A DNA stretch of 64,000 bases. Origin: Dromaius novaehollandiae (Eukaryota > Chordata > Aves > Casuariiformes > Dromaiidae). Location of the stretch: NCBI RefSeq assembly GCF_036370855.1, contig NC_088103.1, positions 10,975,404 to 11,039,403 of the forward strand, written 5' to 3'. The notes beneath the pieces were generated by a model. The model ran no database searches. It was not told the origin of the DNA and worked only from the letters and a program-made list of their open reading frames with translations. Numbering within the stretch: position 1 is the first letter of the stretch; every line of letters starts with the position of its first letter. A program made the translations under genes and the position numbers. Shown here piece by piece: positions 1 through 13,200 of the stretch.

Positions 1-1158
1 TTGCTTTTTTGTCATAAAATAGTCGCTTTGCCTGAAAAGGGCATGTTGCAATTTTGCAATCCTGAAATTGATATTGATGTATTGTATAAGGTTAGGGAAA
101 TACAGAATGTAAAGAGAATGCAGCAGTTGGTAACTTGCATTCTAAATGTTTGCCCCTTTTTAGTGTGTAGAAGTTAGCTTCAAACTTGCTTTAAAGCTGA
201 TGGAATGGATTAAGATTTTGAATTTACTGTAGATTATATGAATTATCTGTATTACCCATTTGTGTGGGTTCATTCTCCCTTTCATGACAGAGGGGTCTTG
301 ATTTATGTCTCTTATGGACAATACTGTGTATTTTTTCAAGTCCTACTGAAATTCAGAAATACCTGTCACTGTTTGTTATCCTGATTCAGTGAATGAGACT
401 ATTGGTTTTTCTCAGCGGACGCTGCCATTTTAATGATGATTTCCAGCAGAGGTCCAATCTGATGCAGAGTAGGACTGAAAGAAACAGCTTTACAATTGCA
501 AAGCATTTGAAAATGGAAAGTTTCAAAGTTGTTGTAAGGTAAGTTGTACAACTTTTAAAAATGTTTCTGGTTTAACATTCTTCCATTAGAGTTTTTGGTT
601 AATTTTTTGATAAATTAATCAAAAACACTTTTTAAAAATGACTTGCCTTACAACAGTGTTGAATTTTTCTGGTTTCTTATGCTTGCAAATAATGAAGCTG
701 ACTATTTCAGTCATACTCTGCATCATCTGTCTGAGAAGGGCTACCTCTTACTTGGTAATTATTTAAAAATTTATATTCAGATTTTAAAAGCCAAAGCACG
801 TTTTAATAGTCCGGGTTTGTATACCATTATAGTTCATCAAGAAAAATGGAAAAGAGGAAGGATGAGGATTAGTATCTATTAATTACACAAGTTAATGGCA
901 GGACTATTGTAAAATAATGTGGAATTTGCAAGAACATGATTTACAAATAAGGTAATACCTGAAAACTGTGCCACATTTTCGTAACTGCAATTAACTTGTG
1001 ACCCTTACGTATGTCAGGGTCCCCTCGTGTGTTTTTTTTCTTCCTTCCCCACAACTCAAAAACTATCAGGCAAGAAGATTTGTTAAATCCCCTAGTTCTG
1101 ATAAGTTTTTTGTTCTGAGATGTGCTCTCCTTTTAATGCAAATAATTTATTTGTTTAG

Positions 1159-1289
1159 GAAGGTGGGGTTTTTACATTTGGAGCTGGAGGCTATGGTCAG
1201 TTGGGTCATAACTCTACCAGCCATGAGATAAACCCAAGGAAAGTTTTTGAACTTATGGGAAGTGTTGTCACACAGATCACTTGCGGAAG
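1159..1289 (+). CDS. HERC4: HERC4 coding exon (RCC1 repeat)
   Basis: Visible residues 1-43 plus two bases of codon 44. It reads [20 protein letters not shown], the glycine-rich signature of an RCC1 propeller blade, and ends in TCGR. The acceptor is TTTGTTTAG, the donor GTAAGT. This is the first HERC4 exon in the window; the preceding 1158 bases are intron. Confidence 0.95.
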
Positions 1290-4200
1290 GTAAGTATTCT
1301 GTTCTAGCACTATGAATCTTATAAATAACTTGTTTTGTATAAAACATTAGATACGTTATAATAGGAAGTGCCTTTATTCTGACTGCAATGGGTAAGGGAA
1401 GATAGGATAGTCTCTAACAAAAAATATTTAGAGACTTCACTGGTATTTTTAAAGCATTAGGTAGAAGAATTAAAGGAAGCTATACCATTTGAGATCTTTG
1501 ATTCTCTAAACTGAAAATGTGAATAATTAGGTACTGGTTATTTCTGTCACGTACTCATCTCCTATTGAACAATGAGTGCATTTGGGAAGGTATGTGTGCT
1601 TCACTGAGGATAAGTGTAAAATTACATACCTTATTTTGTGAAAGTACTTGTAATACTGTACTTCACTTTGGTTCCTAATGATTTTTTTATTGTACTTATT
1701 ATAATAGCACCCAAGAAATATGGAAAAAATTTCCAACACAGATGCAAATGCCCTTCTCCAAAGAATTGTATTCTAAGAAGACAAAATGGGGGAGGAAGAT
1801 AAACACAGGGCAACATAATTTTTGAGGAGATGGGCACACTTTATTTGGATAAAAAAATATATGTGTATGCAAAGCTGTCTCTCTAGTTGTTTGGTTGACA
1901 GTGGTTGAATCCATTCCCTTTTGGTAATCTGCACTAATTCGATGCTGCTTCTTCCCAAGTAGGGGAGAGGGCATCTAGAGTTGAAAAAAGAGAGGCAACC
2001 CGTTTGGTAGAAACTTCAAAGTTCTGAATGTCCAGAGATGTCCTAGACGTCAGGTTGTGGCTAGGCGGGGGTCTGAGGCAACACGTGGCATCTTTGCTCC
2101 CTGAACTTTTCCATGAAAATGAAGTTTTGCCTATTGGCAGCATTGCTAGTGGCAGCGCATTGCCTATGGAGGCATGGCGTGTTTGACACTACAGGATCTT
2201 TAACCAAATTCTTAGTTTGGCCTGCGCAAAGCATGATGCTTAGATTTTTGTTACTGAATTTTTTTTTGCCCTAGGCAGCACACTACTGCATTTGTTCCTT
2301 CATCTGGAAGAATATATTCTTTTGGACTTGGAGGTAATGGGCAATTAGGTACAGGAACAACAAGTAATAGGAAAAGTCCCTTCACAGTAAAAGGAAACTG
2401 GCTTCCTTACAGTAATCAGTGCCTGCTAACCACAGGTAAGAACACCTGGCATAATTACTTTCTGGATTTGTGTTCCTCTAGAAGTGTGTTGCAAGTTTTG
2501 AGATATAAATTAAATCTGTGCTATAGTAACTTTCTTTTGGACAGTTTGTTTTCACTGTGTTCTACTTCCTAAATTCCATTTCTGCTGTGGGAAATGCTCA
2601 CTAAAATTGCTTGCTTGTGCTGTTGGGTTAGGTGCTTTGTTAGCACCACTAGACCTAACGCTAGAGCTATTAGTGTTTACCTCGGTTAAAGATAGTTTTA
2701 ACTACTGCAGAGATCTGCTTTCAGCCAAATTATGTAACAAAGGAACCATTTCCTAATTGAATGTATTTATTGCAGTGTCTCAAATGTTTCTCAAACTTAA
2801 GATTTCACAGTTGCCTGTGTTTTATTCTTATTACAGACAGTGAGGAATATTACTGTGTAAAGAGAATTTTCTCTGGTGGGGACCAAAGTTTTGCACACTA
2901 CTTTAATCCTCAGGTAATACATTAAAATAGTCTGTCGAAGCTGAATTTCATATTTTAGTGCATTTTAAAAGATCTTGATTTTGAAGATATGTAACTACAT
3001 TGTAAAGGGGTCAGAAGAGTGTGGAAGCAGAAGACACTGGGGTTAGTCAATTTGGCAATCGGAGGACTGAGATCCAGTTATTGTGTATTAATGGTCAGTA
3101 AGCCCTTGCGGCTTTCTGGCACAAGCTTTTTTCCTGAGTGGTGAATGCATGTCCTTGTTTTCTTTTCCTTTCATAAAGGAAAAGGTGATTGTATGTCAGA
3201 ACTCTTCTCCTCCTGCCCAGTCCTCTTCAGGAACTCCTCGCTGTGACTGTGGTGTTTTCTGCTCTGTAGCCAATACAGCATTTCATAGTGATAAGGAAAT
3301 AAATGGAACTCACTTTCTGCTAAAAATTGAATGGTGACATAGTTTGTTGTGATAGCGGTTAATGCTAGTCTTAAGAAAATAACTTTCTTTAAAAGGATAA
3401 GAATTGATTTGTTTGAATTCTGGTATGAAAAAAGGTCTAGAAGGAAAACTTGTTAGTAAAAGTGGCAAGGTGGGAGGAGGATGGAAAGGAAATGCAATTA
3501 CAGGATGGTTTGGGAGAAGGAACAAAATGAAGATAGTTGGCTGGGTTGTATAGGGGCTTTTTCTAATATAGGTTAGCGGTTTTGAGACCCTGCTGATGAA
3601 TGAAGCAACAAGAGTTGAAGATGCAGTGTGAAAACAATAATTTGGATGTGAAAGGAAATAGTGAGATTTCAGAGAAACCTAGTAACTTTTTTGTTATCAA
3701 GAAAAACTGAGTACAAGTCGGGCTTGTAGCAAGTCTTTGCTCCCACAGCCTCTTCTGGTTGTACAGCACTAATAATTTGCTTGCCTTTTTTTTATTAATT
3801 CTCGTTGGGTTTTGGTAAACTATTTCTGTACTTGAGAGAAGCTGGTTGACAGGATGGAGATGGGAAAAATGACTGACAGTAATATTGGCTCAAAACCTGT
3901 ATTAAAACTTTTTTCAATGTGACTTTCACGCAAGTTCTGTAATCACTTAAGTATATTCTGACTGACTCCGTGAAGTGGAGGCTGTGTGAATGCAATTGCT
4001 GTGTTTTGTTCTGTACAAAACTATTAGCCATAGACGAACTTCGATGCTGCAGAAGTGTCCCCTTTAGTACTCCTTTGTTCAGAAATTTGTATCGAATTCT
4101 TTCAAAAAGTTATTTGAGTACCGTACCCTTGGGACTCGTGTGTCTTTGCCAGATCGGGGGTCTCAGCCAAAATCCATTTGTGTTTTCTCAAGTTCGGTTT

Positions 4201-7200
4201 TGGGGCACTTCAGCTCCGTGAATCACCCTGAGCTTAAATGACACTTTTGCTGGCACAAGGGAGACAGTAAGAGGTTTTCTCATTTTGACCCTGGAGAATG
4301 GGATCAGAATTATGGATTTTTGGGAACAGCTAGTCATTAGGCTGTCAGCTGTGTTGTCAGACTGCACTCTCAGCGGAAATATGGCACCCATTAGTAGTTC
4401 AACTGTATTTTTGGTGCTGCTTTTCACCTCTCTGTGAACCAACACTCCTACTCAAAAGGAACTTCTTGCTTCCAGTCTGTTCTTCTCTATTGGAGACCTT
4501 GCTGGCACTCATTCAGTATGAGCGGTGCATCAAAATGTAATAGCAGCTCCTCAGATGATGCAGTAAATGTTCAGAGAAGCATGATACAGGGTTTTTTTTT
4601 GTTTTTGTTTTTTGTTTTCCCCCTGAGAGGACTCTGCAGGGAGTGGGGTGGGAGAGCAGCTGTCCAAGAAATTGAATGGCTCCTTTTTGGCATACTTGCA
4701 GCCTGAACTAAATGACTGATAGTGATGAGGGAGAAGAGAAGGAGACATTCTGTGCTCATGTCTGATGCACGTTCAGTGTTCGCATTCTAAAAAAAGTACT
4801 TGTCTACTTAGGAAGTTTATCATGAAGTAAGTTGTGGCGCGAATTGACACACTAATTTGGGTGTTTTTAGTGTGTGATAGCTCTCTCTGCTCTCATGGTG
4901 AATGCAGAACTGCTAATTAAATTAAATTTATCCCTGAGTTTATTTCACGGTAATTATCTGGGTAGGCAGATTGTTAAAGAAGAGAACAAGAGCTTAAACA
5001 CAGGATTGCTTTTCTGGAAATAAAATTTATGTACCTTATGCCTTACGCTTTCTTTAAAATTTAGAACATGGTGCCACCAGACGATTTCAGGTACCCTGAC
5101 TTTTTGAAGCAGATTTGGACTGTAAATGAAACATTTATTCAGCGATTGTTGACTTTCCCATCTGGAAGACTTCCTGCAGAGATAGCTAAGTAAGTGCTGT
5201 TGAGGAAAGAAGTCTTGCATAATTGCACGTATGATTTATGATTTGTGCATTAGTGTGAGTTTGAACATACATAGCAAAGCTCTCCTTAATTACTGATTTT
5301 ATTATATGCAGAGCTTTTGCTATGCTTTCCTTGTCGGGCTTGTAAAGCAGTCTAGATCCTTTACTTCTGTCATCTCTGTCGCATTTTAGGTCACCATTCT
5401 ATACGGGATTAAGATATGTTTGTGGTTGCACATCAGAAAATAACAGTAGATGTTAAGGAAAATCAACAACTCAAACCTTATTGCTTCTATTTCATTAAGG
5501 AAAGGATCACAGAAGGGGAAAAAAGAAAACTAATACTTGTGTTTTGAACAGTTGTAAGTGTTGAGTCTTGAGTGGAGGTTTTATCTGTTGTTTAATCATA
5601 GTAAAATCAGAGTTACGTTCTATGTGTAATGTAGTTCATTAGGGATTAAATTCAGTTCTTTATAAGAAATGCTAATTTGTAGAAAGAAAACAAAAGACGT
5701 AACTTATTTCATATGAACAATTTCAGTGAAATCGATGGAACGTTTTCTTCAGCTGGGTGCCTGAATGGGAGCTTTTTGGCTTTGAGGTAAGTGATCAGGC
5801 TTCTAAACAAGCATTCCTGTGAGCTGAAGAATGAATGATAGCTACCTTCCTAGTGTCTTGTTTCAGCTAGAACACCTTCCCCCTAGTTCTGTACCTTACT
5901 GTTGCTCTGATACCCTCAGCTTGCACGCAAAGCTTTTCTCTACTGCTGTGTGGTTTGTCACTTGACCCAAACGCAGCATGTCTCATGTTAGTCTTTGGAA
6001 GTGTGTGTTGTCTGACTGCTGTTGCATGAGCCAGCAGAACTTCTCAGGTACAGATCATGTGTAATCCAGGAGGAATATATCGCATAGGTTATTGTAAATA
6101 AAAGCTATTGCCTTGCAGTCGACTTTGGAGGAGATTCTTCAGTGGCTTCAGAGGTCATCTGAGAGATGGCAGTCTGATACTGTGATCTGTCATATTTCAG
6201 TTCCTTAGTAAATAGGGCTAAATATTAAAGGTGAAAAAGTTGGAGAGGGATGATGAACACGGGATTCAATCTTTTTCCCCATATTTTTTTCTTGCTGCAG
6301 CAACGATGATCATTACAAAACCAGTGCTAGATTCTCAGGGGTTGATATGAATGCTGCTAGACTGCTATTTCACAAACTTATACAGCCTGACCATGCTCAT
6401 ATATCACAACAGGTTTGTCCTGCATGTTTTCCTTACGTTTGGGATTATCTTTCTTCATTATACTTACCCAGATATGCGGTGGTTTTGCTTGGTCTGACCT
6501 TTTTCTTTTGATAACTTTCTTTACGCATTCACATACCAACTACAAATAGGTAAAACTATGATGTTGTAGCAGTTAGGTAACACCATTAGTGTATTGTGAG
6601 TGTTTGTATTTTAATATTTAATGTACTGTCTTGTTTTCTAAATTTACTGTATTTAAACTTTTTTGTAGTTTTTTTTAATCTAGGGGGGAAAGGTACTAAA
6701 TAGCTTTGGTTTTGTCTTCGCAGATATGAACAATAACATTACTAAATCAATCCTTTGTAACGTGTACCTACTAGTTTCAAATAGCTGCTGATCTTTTTTT
6801 TCCCTGAAAGGTTTTTTTATAGTTGTTTTTTTCCCCCAAGTGTGCAATTACATTAAAATAAACTGAATTTTATTCTGTGCTGTAGGTTGCAGCTAGTTTG
6901 GAAAAGAACCTTATTCCCAAATTGACGAGCTCCTTACCAGATGTTGAAGCCTTGAGGCTATATCTCACTCTGCCAGAGTGCCCACTGATGAGTGATGCAA
7001 ACAATTTTACAACGTTAGCTATTCCTTTTGGAACAGCTATTCTGAACCTAGAAAAAGCTCCCCTGAAAGTTCTTGGTAAGATATTTAATTCTTCGCTGTT
7101 AAAACTAAGGATCTTCAGATGAAAATATAGAGATTCCACCAGTGAAGACATGGTCTCAGCAGCGCCTGCTCTGTATTCACAGTTCTGTAGAATTCCCCGA

Positions 7201-10200
7201 TGAGAAAGTTAAGAGCTAATGTTGCTCCACATGCAAGAAAGCATCATTCTCTTGTTTCCGGATGAGCTAACCGGCAGTCCATATAAACTCATCTGGTATT
7301 GTAATCTTTGGACTAACTCCTTTTGGAAAGAAGGAAACTACATAATTCAGTGGTTTGATGCACATCTTTACTCTCTAAAGTGAAGAATGTGGTCATACAG
7401 CTAATGAGCTCTAAGCAATTTACAGAAGTGTTAAAAGAGCAGACGTGAGATTGTGTCTTTGTTTTGATGATAGTACCTGCTTATTTTTCTGTGAAGTCCC
7501 TGTTTTCTCCCTGATCTAAGCTGTGGCCTTCAAAGGACCTTAGAGTAACTCCTAGCTTTTTTGCTTTACTTCCTTGCACCTTTTTATTATGTCTCTTATC
7601 CTCTGAATTTTGAAACCTGAGGTTTCAAAATTCTTCCTTTTCAAATAATAACTTTCTCTGAAGGCAACTTCTCCCTCATTTAATTTCTCCCTTTATTTAT
7701 AATTCATTTTTTACCTTTTTTTTTTTTTGAGAGTTAAGTGTGCAGTCACTAGAAGGTTTGTCTGCTATGATGAAAATGTGACTAGTCATTTCTTTGGATT
7801 GTAGATCTTTCTTTGTGTTACTTCACTATGACAAGTGTTTCCATTGTTCTCAGTAAGACTGTTTGCTTGAGTAGAGGTTTCAGGATATGGGCCATTTGTT
7901 TTATGTCAGAAGTTACTTCATGATACTCTAGCGTACCATGGTGGATTAACAGACTTAATTTAAAAAGTTGGTCTATAACAATAGAGCATTCAAAGGAGGA
8001 TTCATCATTTGTGCAAGGAATAGTTTTGTGCTTAAAATTTTGCAGCACTCTTGCTGTGTTAAATGCTCTTTATTAAAAGAGGAAGCGGTTTCTTTGAAAG
8101 CAGTGGCCTATTCTTCTACCTTGCTTTTCCCTTCCTGTCTCTGTCTCCAGTTACTTGTTTACAGATAGGCAGTTCTCACACTTGCCTTCTGCTCTCTTAA
8201 CTTAGTTGCTTCTTTACATGTTTTCCTCTCCAAAGCTGCCCCGATTCAGTAATGCTCACACTTAGATGGCTGGTAATGTCAGTTTTGTGTTTTAATTTCC
8301 AGAAATGAGGAAGGGGAGGGTGTGACCCTGTAGGATAATATGCCGTGTGTGTGTGTATATATATATATATTTTTAAATTTTATATTTAGTTGAATGTCTG
8401 TTGCTTCCCAACCTTATTGCTATGTAGAGAACTGAATTTGTGTTGGAAGTGTCAATCCTTAGTTGTTCTTTCTTTGCCCACCTATTTTGGTGTTTTTTCT
8501 TGGTAACTGACAAGTGTGCTTTTTAGTAATACTTTTTTGTAAGAAGGATAGCGTAACATAATGTTGTGCTGGCAAGTAGAACATTTATGCGTTCACCATT
8601 TGTTGACAGAAAATTGGTGGTCTGTGCTTGAACCTCCATTATTCCTCAAGATAGTGGAACTCTACAAAGATGTTGTAGTCCACCTCTTGAAGTTGTACAA
8701 GATTGGCATTCCTGCTTCTGAAAGAAGAATATTTACCAACTTTCTACACACCGCTTTCAGAGTTCTGAAAATTTTGCATAAGGTATGTTTGCATCAATTT
8801 TAACCAATTACTTTACCTGTTCTTGTCAGCATCTGTGTGCCGTTTAGTCCTTAAGAGAAATTAACTAAAGAGTTGTAAATACTTAGGCTTGGCTTAACAT
8901 CTACAAAAACACCTGTAGTTGTTCTGTCTGGACCTATGAACAGTTGGAATTCTGGATTCCAATTTGATATAGTGACAGAATTACCTGTTGGGAACAGAGA
9001 CGAACTCCGTCGATTGTATCTATGAGGGTATGTTGGAAGTGTCTAAGCTTGAAATAATAGCAAATAAGATCACAAATGGAAGATGAAAGCAAACTCTTGT
9101 TTTAAACAAGAAAAATCTGAACAACTGTAGAAAGACACATTTCTTCTGATTTGTTTGTTCAGTGTGTTAGTATTGCAACTTCATGAAAAATAATGAGTTT
9201 ATAAGCCTTGAACAAAAATAGCCCAAATTATTTGGAGTAACCAAATTGGCTATGTCACAAACCTGTGAAACTGCATTATCTAATTGTTGCTGAGGTTTCT
9301 GTTCTTTTTTGCCTCCCACCAGTTTATTCTGGTCATACTGCATTTTGTGCTTATATGCTTAAAGAGGGTTTAAGACACGCTCATTAAGGTGCTCATCCAG
9401 TTACTGTGTTTGTACAATCCAGCAAAATGGAACAGGCATCTAAATTGGACCCATGTGTGCTACCTATGTAAAATAACTTAAAAAACCCCTCCAAATCTGC
9501 CAAAAACTTTGATGATCTACTTTGAAGCTTAATCTGTGTATCCATTTGAATCCAATTTGGAAGAGAATGTGCTCGTTTCCCATTGGCCAGGATCACATTA
9601 GCTTTTCCTGTAAATAAAAATGTCAGTTATTATTTGTAAAGATGCCCACTTATGAGATATTCCTAAGTACTGCATGAAATCCCTGAAACTGGTGGAAAAT
9701 GTTGATCATTATTACAACACAGACTTGTAGTGTTTATGTGAAGGCAAATTTCTTCTATGCTGTTCTTGTCCGGCTGCCAAAACAGTGTGTTTAGGTGCTT
9801 CAGTTTTCCTTGTTTTACGTTTGTTTCGTTTTAACAATTAAAACACTGACCGCTAGCAGCCAAAGTCAGGGGAGTTCTTCTGTTTTATGATTTGTTTAGT
9901 TTTTTTGCTTGTTTTTGTTTTTTCCTCAGGAATAATGAAAAGGGTTTCTGCTTTGAAAGTGGGATTCTTTGCTTTGCTTTCATTTAGTCTTTATAGTGAC
10001 CAACACACTAAGGCTGGGAATAAGACTGTTTAGTAACCATCTTCTCTATAAGTACAAGGTGTTGATTACAGATTCCTGTTTGGAAAGCTGTAGGTGTCTA
10101 ACGAATGATTATTTTAGTCCCTTGAGAGTTTCTGTCTCTGCTCAGGCTTGCAAGAGCTGTGAATCTTAATAGCTTAATTTGATTTTAAAGTCTTGAGGCC

Positions 10201-13200
10201 TCCAGGCTGACTCTCCTCTTCTAAATTCCCTTTTTTTGGGAAACCTATCTATAATGAACAGGTGGTTACACAGTAGAAATAGTTATATTTGTACCTGCCT
10301 TGCTGTCCAGCTGTTTATATTGGTGTTTTTTAAATAATCACCTCCTATGGAGTAACATAGGAGGAACTAATGGGAAAACATTGTGGGAATATTTGACTGT
10401 TCCAGTATCTGGTTCTTTTAGGGTGGCGGGGAGTTGCTTAAGAAAAGCAGACTTAGTTTATCTGATTATACAGTCAGTAGATCTCGCATTTTTGGCGGTT
10501 AACAGTGCTTATCTGTCTTCGGGGGAAAAAAGTGTGTATTACGACTCAGTAAATTTGCATTCCTGTAGGAAGCTCCTGGATTAAAGGTGTTCTGTAGAGA
10601 AAGGCCTTTATATAAAGTTTCTGTTGTACTATGACTATCTTCCTCATAGTACAAATGACTCATACGTACACAAATATGGTTTCTGTGAGATCATATGATG
10701 TTTTAAAATGGCTGTAGTGCAACATTATACGCTCAGTTAATCTTATTTTCCCCTGCAGTTTAGATGGAATTGTTGAATAATCCATGTTTCCATGTTTTAA
10801 ATGTTGTTTTTGTATTCTTGTAGGTACTTGTTTTTCTTTGATTTTTTTTTTTTAATTATTTTTAGAAGGTGGGTATCTGTGACTGAAATCTCAAATGTTT
10901 GAAAAATATGGAAAAAATGCTTTTAAAAACTCTTATACCAAGTGATAATGAAAAAATAAATTGCACTTCTTTAGGTAAATGAACGAGGACAAGTTATACA
11001 GTATGACAGATTTTATATTCATGAGATACCAGATTTGATAGATATCAGAAATGACTATTTCCACTGGGTCCAGCAGCAGGTATTTGGAATGGTAAGTTTG
11101 GTTTGTCTTGACTTGTTTCTGTTCCTTTATAGAAGTCAGTAGACTCTCTAAATCCAGGTACTTTGTGAGGCACAACTTACGTCAGGCACTGGCTAAGGAG
11201 GAATTATTAAATAGGTGTGCTTCATCTAGGGTGCCGTTCTTAGGACTAGCACTGTTCAGCATTTTAATCTATGAATTAAAAAGCGATTTAGAATGATGTC
11301 AAATCAAGATTTGCCATGTCGAAAAAGTTAGGAAAGTAATTTATGATAGGAAAATACCCAGAATAACTCAAATTGCTGTGTAAGCTAGGTCAATGGTAAG
11401 TCTTGATATCAGAAAAAATATAGATGTGCAGAAAGCAGAAACTATCCTGGAAAACAAAATCTAGAAGTGTACTTAGGGAGCTATAGTGGATAGATAACTA
11501 ACATTATTTCTTACTGTGAGTGTAGCAACAAGAACTGAGTTAATTAATTCTTGGATCTATAAACAGAAGAGTGGTAAGTGGGAGAAAATGAGTGACTATG
11601 CAGAGAATTAGTGAGGTGGAGAGGAGGATTTTGCCACACAGTTCTTTGACTTACGCTTTGGAAGAATACCAAGTAAGCTAGTATGTTTACTCTAGCCATC
11701 TAAGTTTAATTCTTCAGCAGCAATGTCTGGAAGGTCCTGAACATGGGTTAGAACCTACCTGTGTTCTGTGAATACAAAGCCAGTGATAATCTGTCTCCCA
11801 AAGAGTCTAAAATTGCAATATAAAATAACAACAGCAGGGAGATTGAGGAGCGTGAAGAAATAATGAGTCAGTATTGACAGTCATGACAGACAGTTGCTTC
11901 AGCCAAGCAGCATACTGAGCTTTCTGCAGTAAAACAGTGTTTTGAGAAATATTTTGAAAGAGAACTCACTGATGTTGGAGATGTTCCCAGAAAGCATCCC
12001 CCAAGTATGAATAATCGTAGAGTGGGGAAAAAAATCAGAAGTGTGCTTGTCTGAAAAAGTAACCGGGATATGGTGAGGCTGGTACTGGTAGCTGAGAGGT
12101 GCAATATGCTAAATGGTTACGTACAAGGTGGGGATGAGTATTGCAGGGCCTTGAAAGGGGCGGCTGTGTTTGGAACAGAGGAGGGTGTGCCTGTGAGGGA
12201 TACACAAAGTGAAATGGTGGAATTAAAAAGATGATGCTGGCAACTATGTTTAAATGCATATAAACAAACCAAAATTGCATATGTCATGACCAGAGAAGAA
12301 AATACTAAAGCATTGTGAAATGAGGGCTGGAAAACTGAATTGTAATGAAACAGTTTGTTTATCAAATTGGAAAACAGAGCAGTAGCTTCACATTACAGAG
12401 AAAATCCTAGATACTAACTTTCCCTTTAATCATTATTTTGTCATGCATTTGTCCAGCTTTAAGTCAAACAGAAAAAAGTTGCTGGATTTATTATAGGACT
12501 GAAAGAAATTCCACGTTTTCAGTCTGTCCTCCTGCCTAAATGTATGGCTTTTCCTTGCCTTTGTATATGTTAGTTTCCTGTGTTCTTGCTTTTAAAACGA
12601 TCAGAAAACCTACTTGTCTATTGAACCAATAATAATGAATCAGGAATATTTTTTTACTTGTGTCATTTTTATTGTCGTAACTTGGGGCATAACTGTTTGC
12701 TCAATTCCTTAATTAAATTAATTAAAGTGTGTAAGGGGAAAAGATAAAAGAAATGAGATGTGTGCTGTGGTACCTCTGCTTGAGATGAAGGGCATACTTT
12801 CTGTGAAAGCAGATTTTGTTCTTGCTCCACGCTTTAAGTCGTGAAGAAAGAAGCCCCTTTCTCCTCCACCCCCTGTAAGTTAAGTGTTCAGTCTGAATAC
12901 AGAGGGGAGATTTAAGCAGTTCTTAGCACTGAACTTTACATCAAAACTTGTAACTTATCAATTTTTAGAATTACTATCAGCACTTCTAATGTGTCACTTA
13001 ATTTTTTCAACCTATGTCATATTGTTTTCCTGGGTTCTAATGTAAATTACTGGAAAAACTCTTCCATTCTGCTTTCAACAATAAAGAAATGAGTGGGGAA
13101 AGACTGAAGCTACTAAGTAATGAACTACTGATTTGAGGAGATATTTCTAAAATAATTGAGATGCGGCTTAAAGGAATTGAAAAGACCATTTTAATTAGGA

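Larger units (their letters stand above)
7076..8609 (+). other. HERC4: HERC4 intron, 1.5 kb
   Basis: It holds a perfect 13-bp inverted repeat with a 3-nt loop (7605-7633) and a GT/TA microsatellite (8345-8370), both listed separately. Nothing else was recognised. Confidence 0.8.
8783..10974 (+). other. HERC4: HERC4 intron, 2.2 kb
   Basis: It contains two inverted repeats about 260 bp apart. One is 9 bp with a 6-nt loop (10341-10364); the other is 11 bp with a 9-nt loop (10624-10654). No coding or RNA gene was recognised. Confidence 0.8.

Noticed and set aside
421-545. Possible HERC4 exon ending at a good GTAAGT donor near 538
   Set aside because: Translation gives no RCC1-like sequence and there is no suitable acceptor or phase. 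The next true exon (1159) opens in phase 0 with an RCC1 blade and needs the preceding exon from outside the window.
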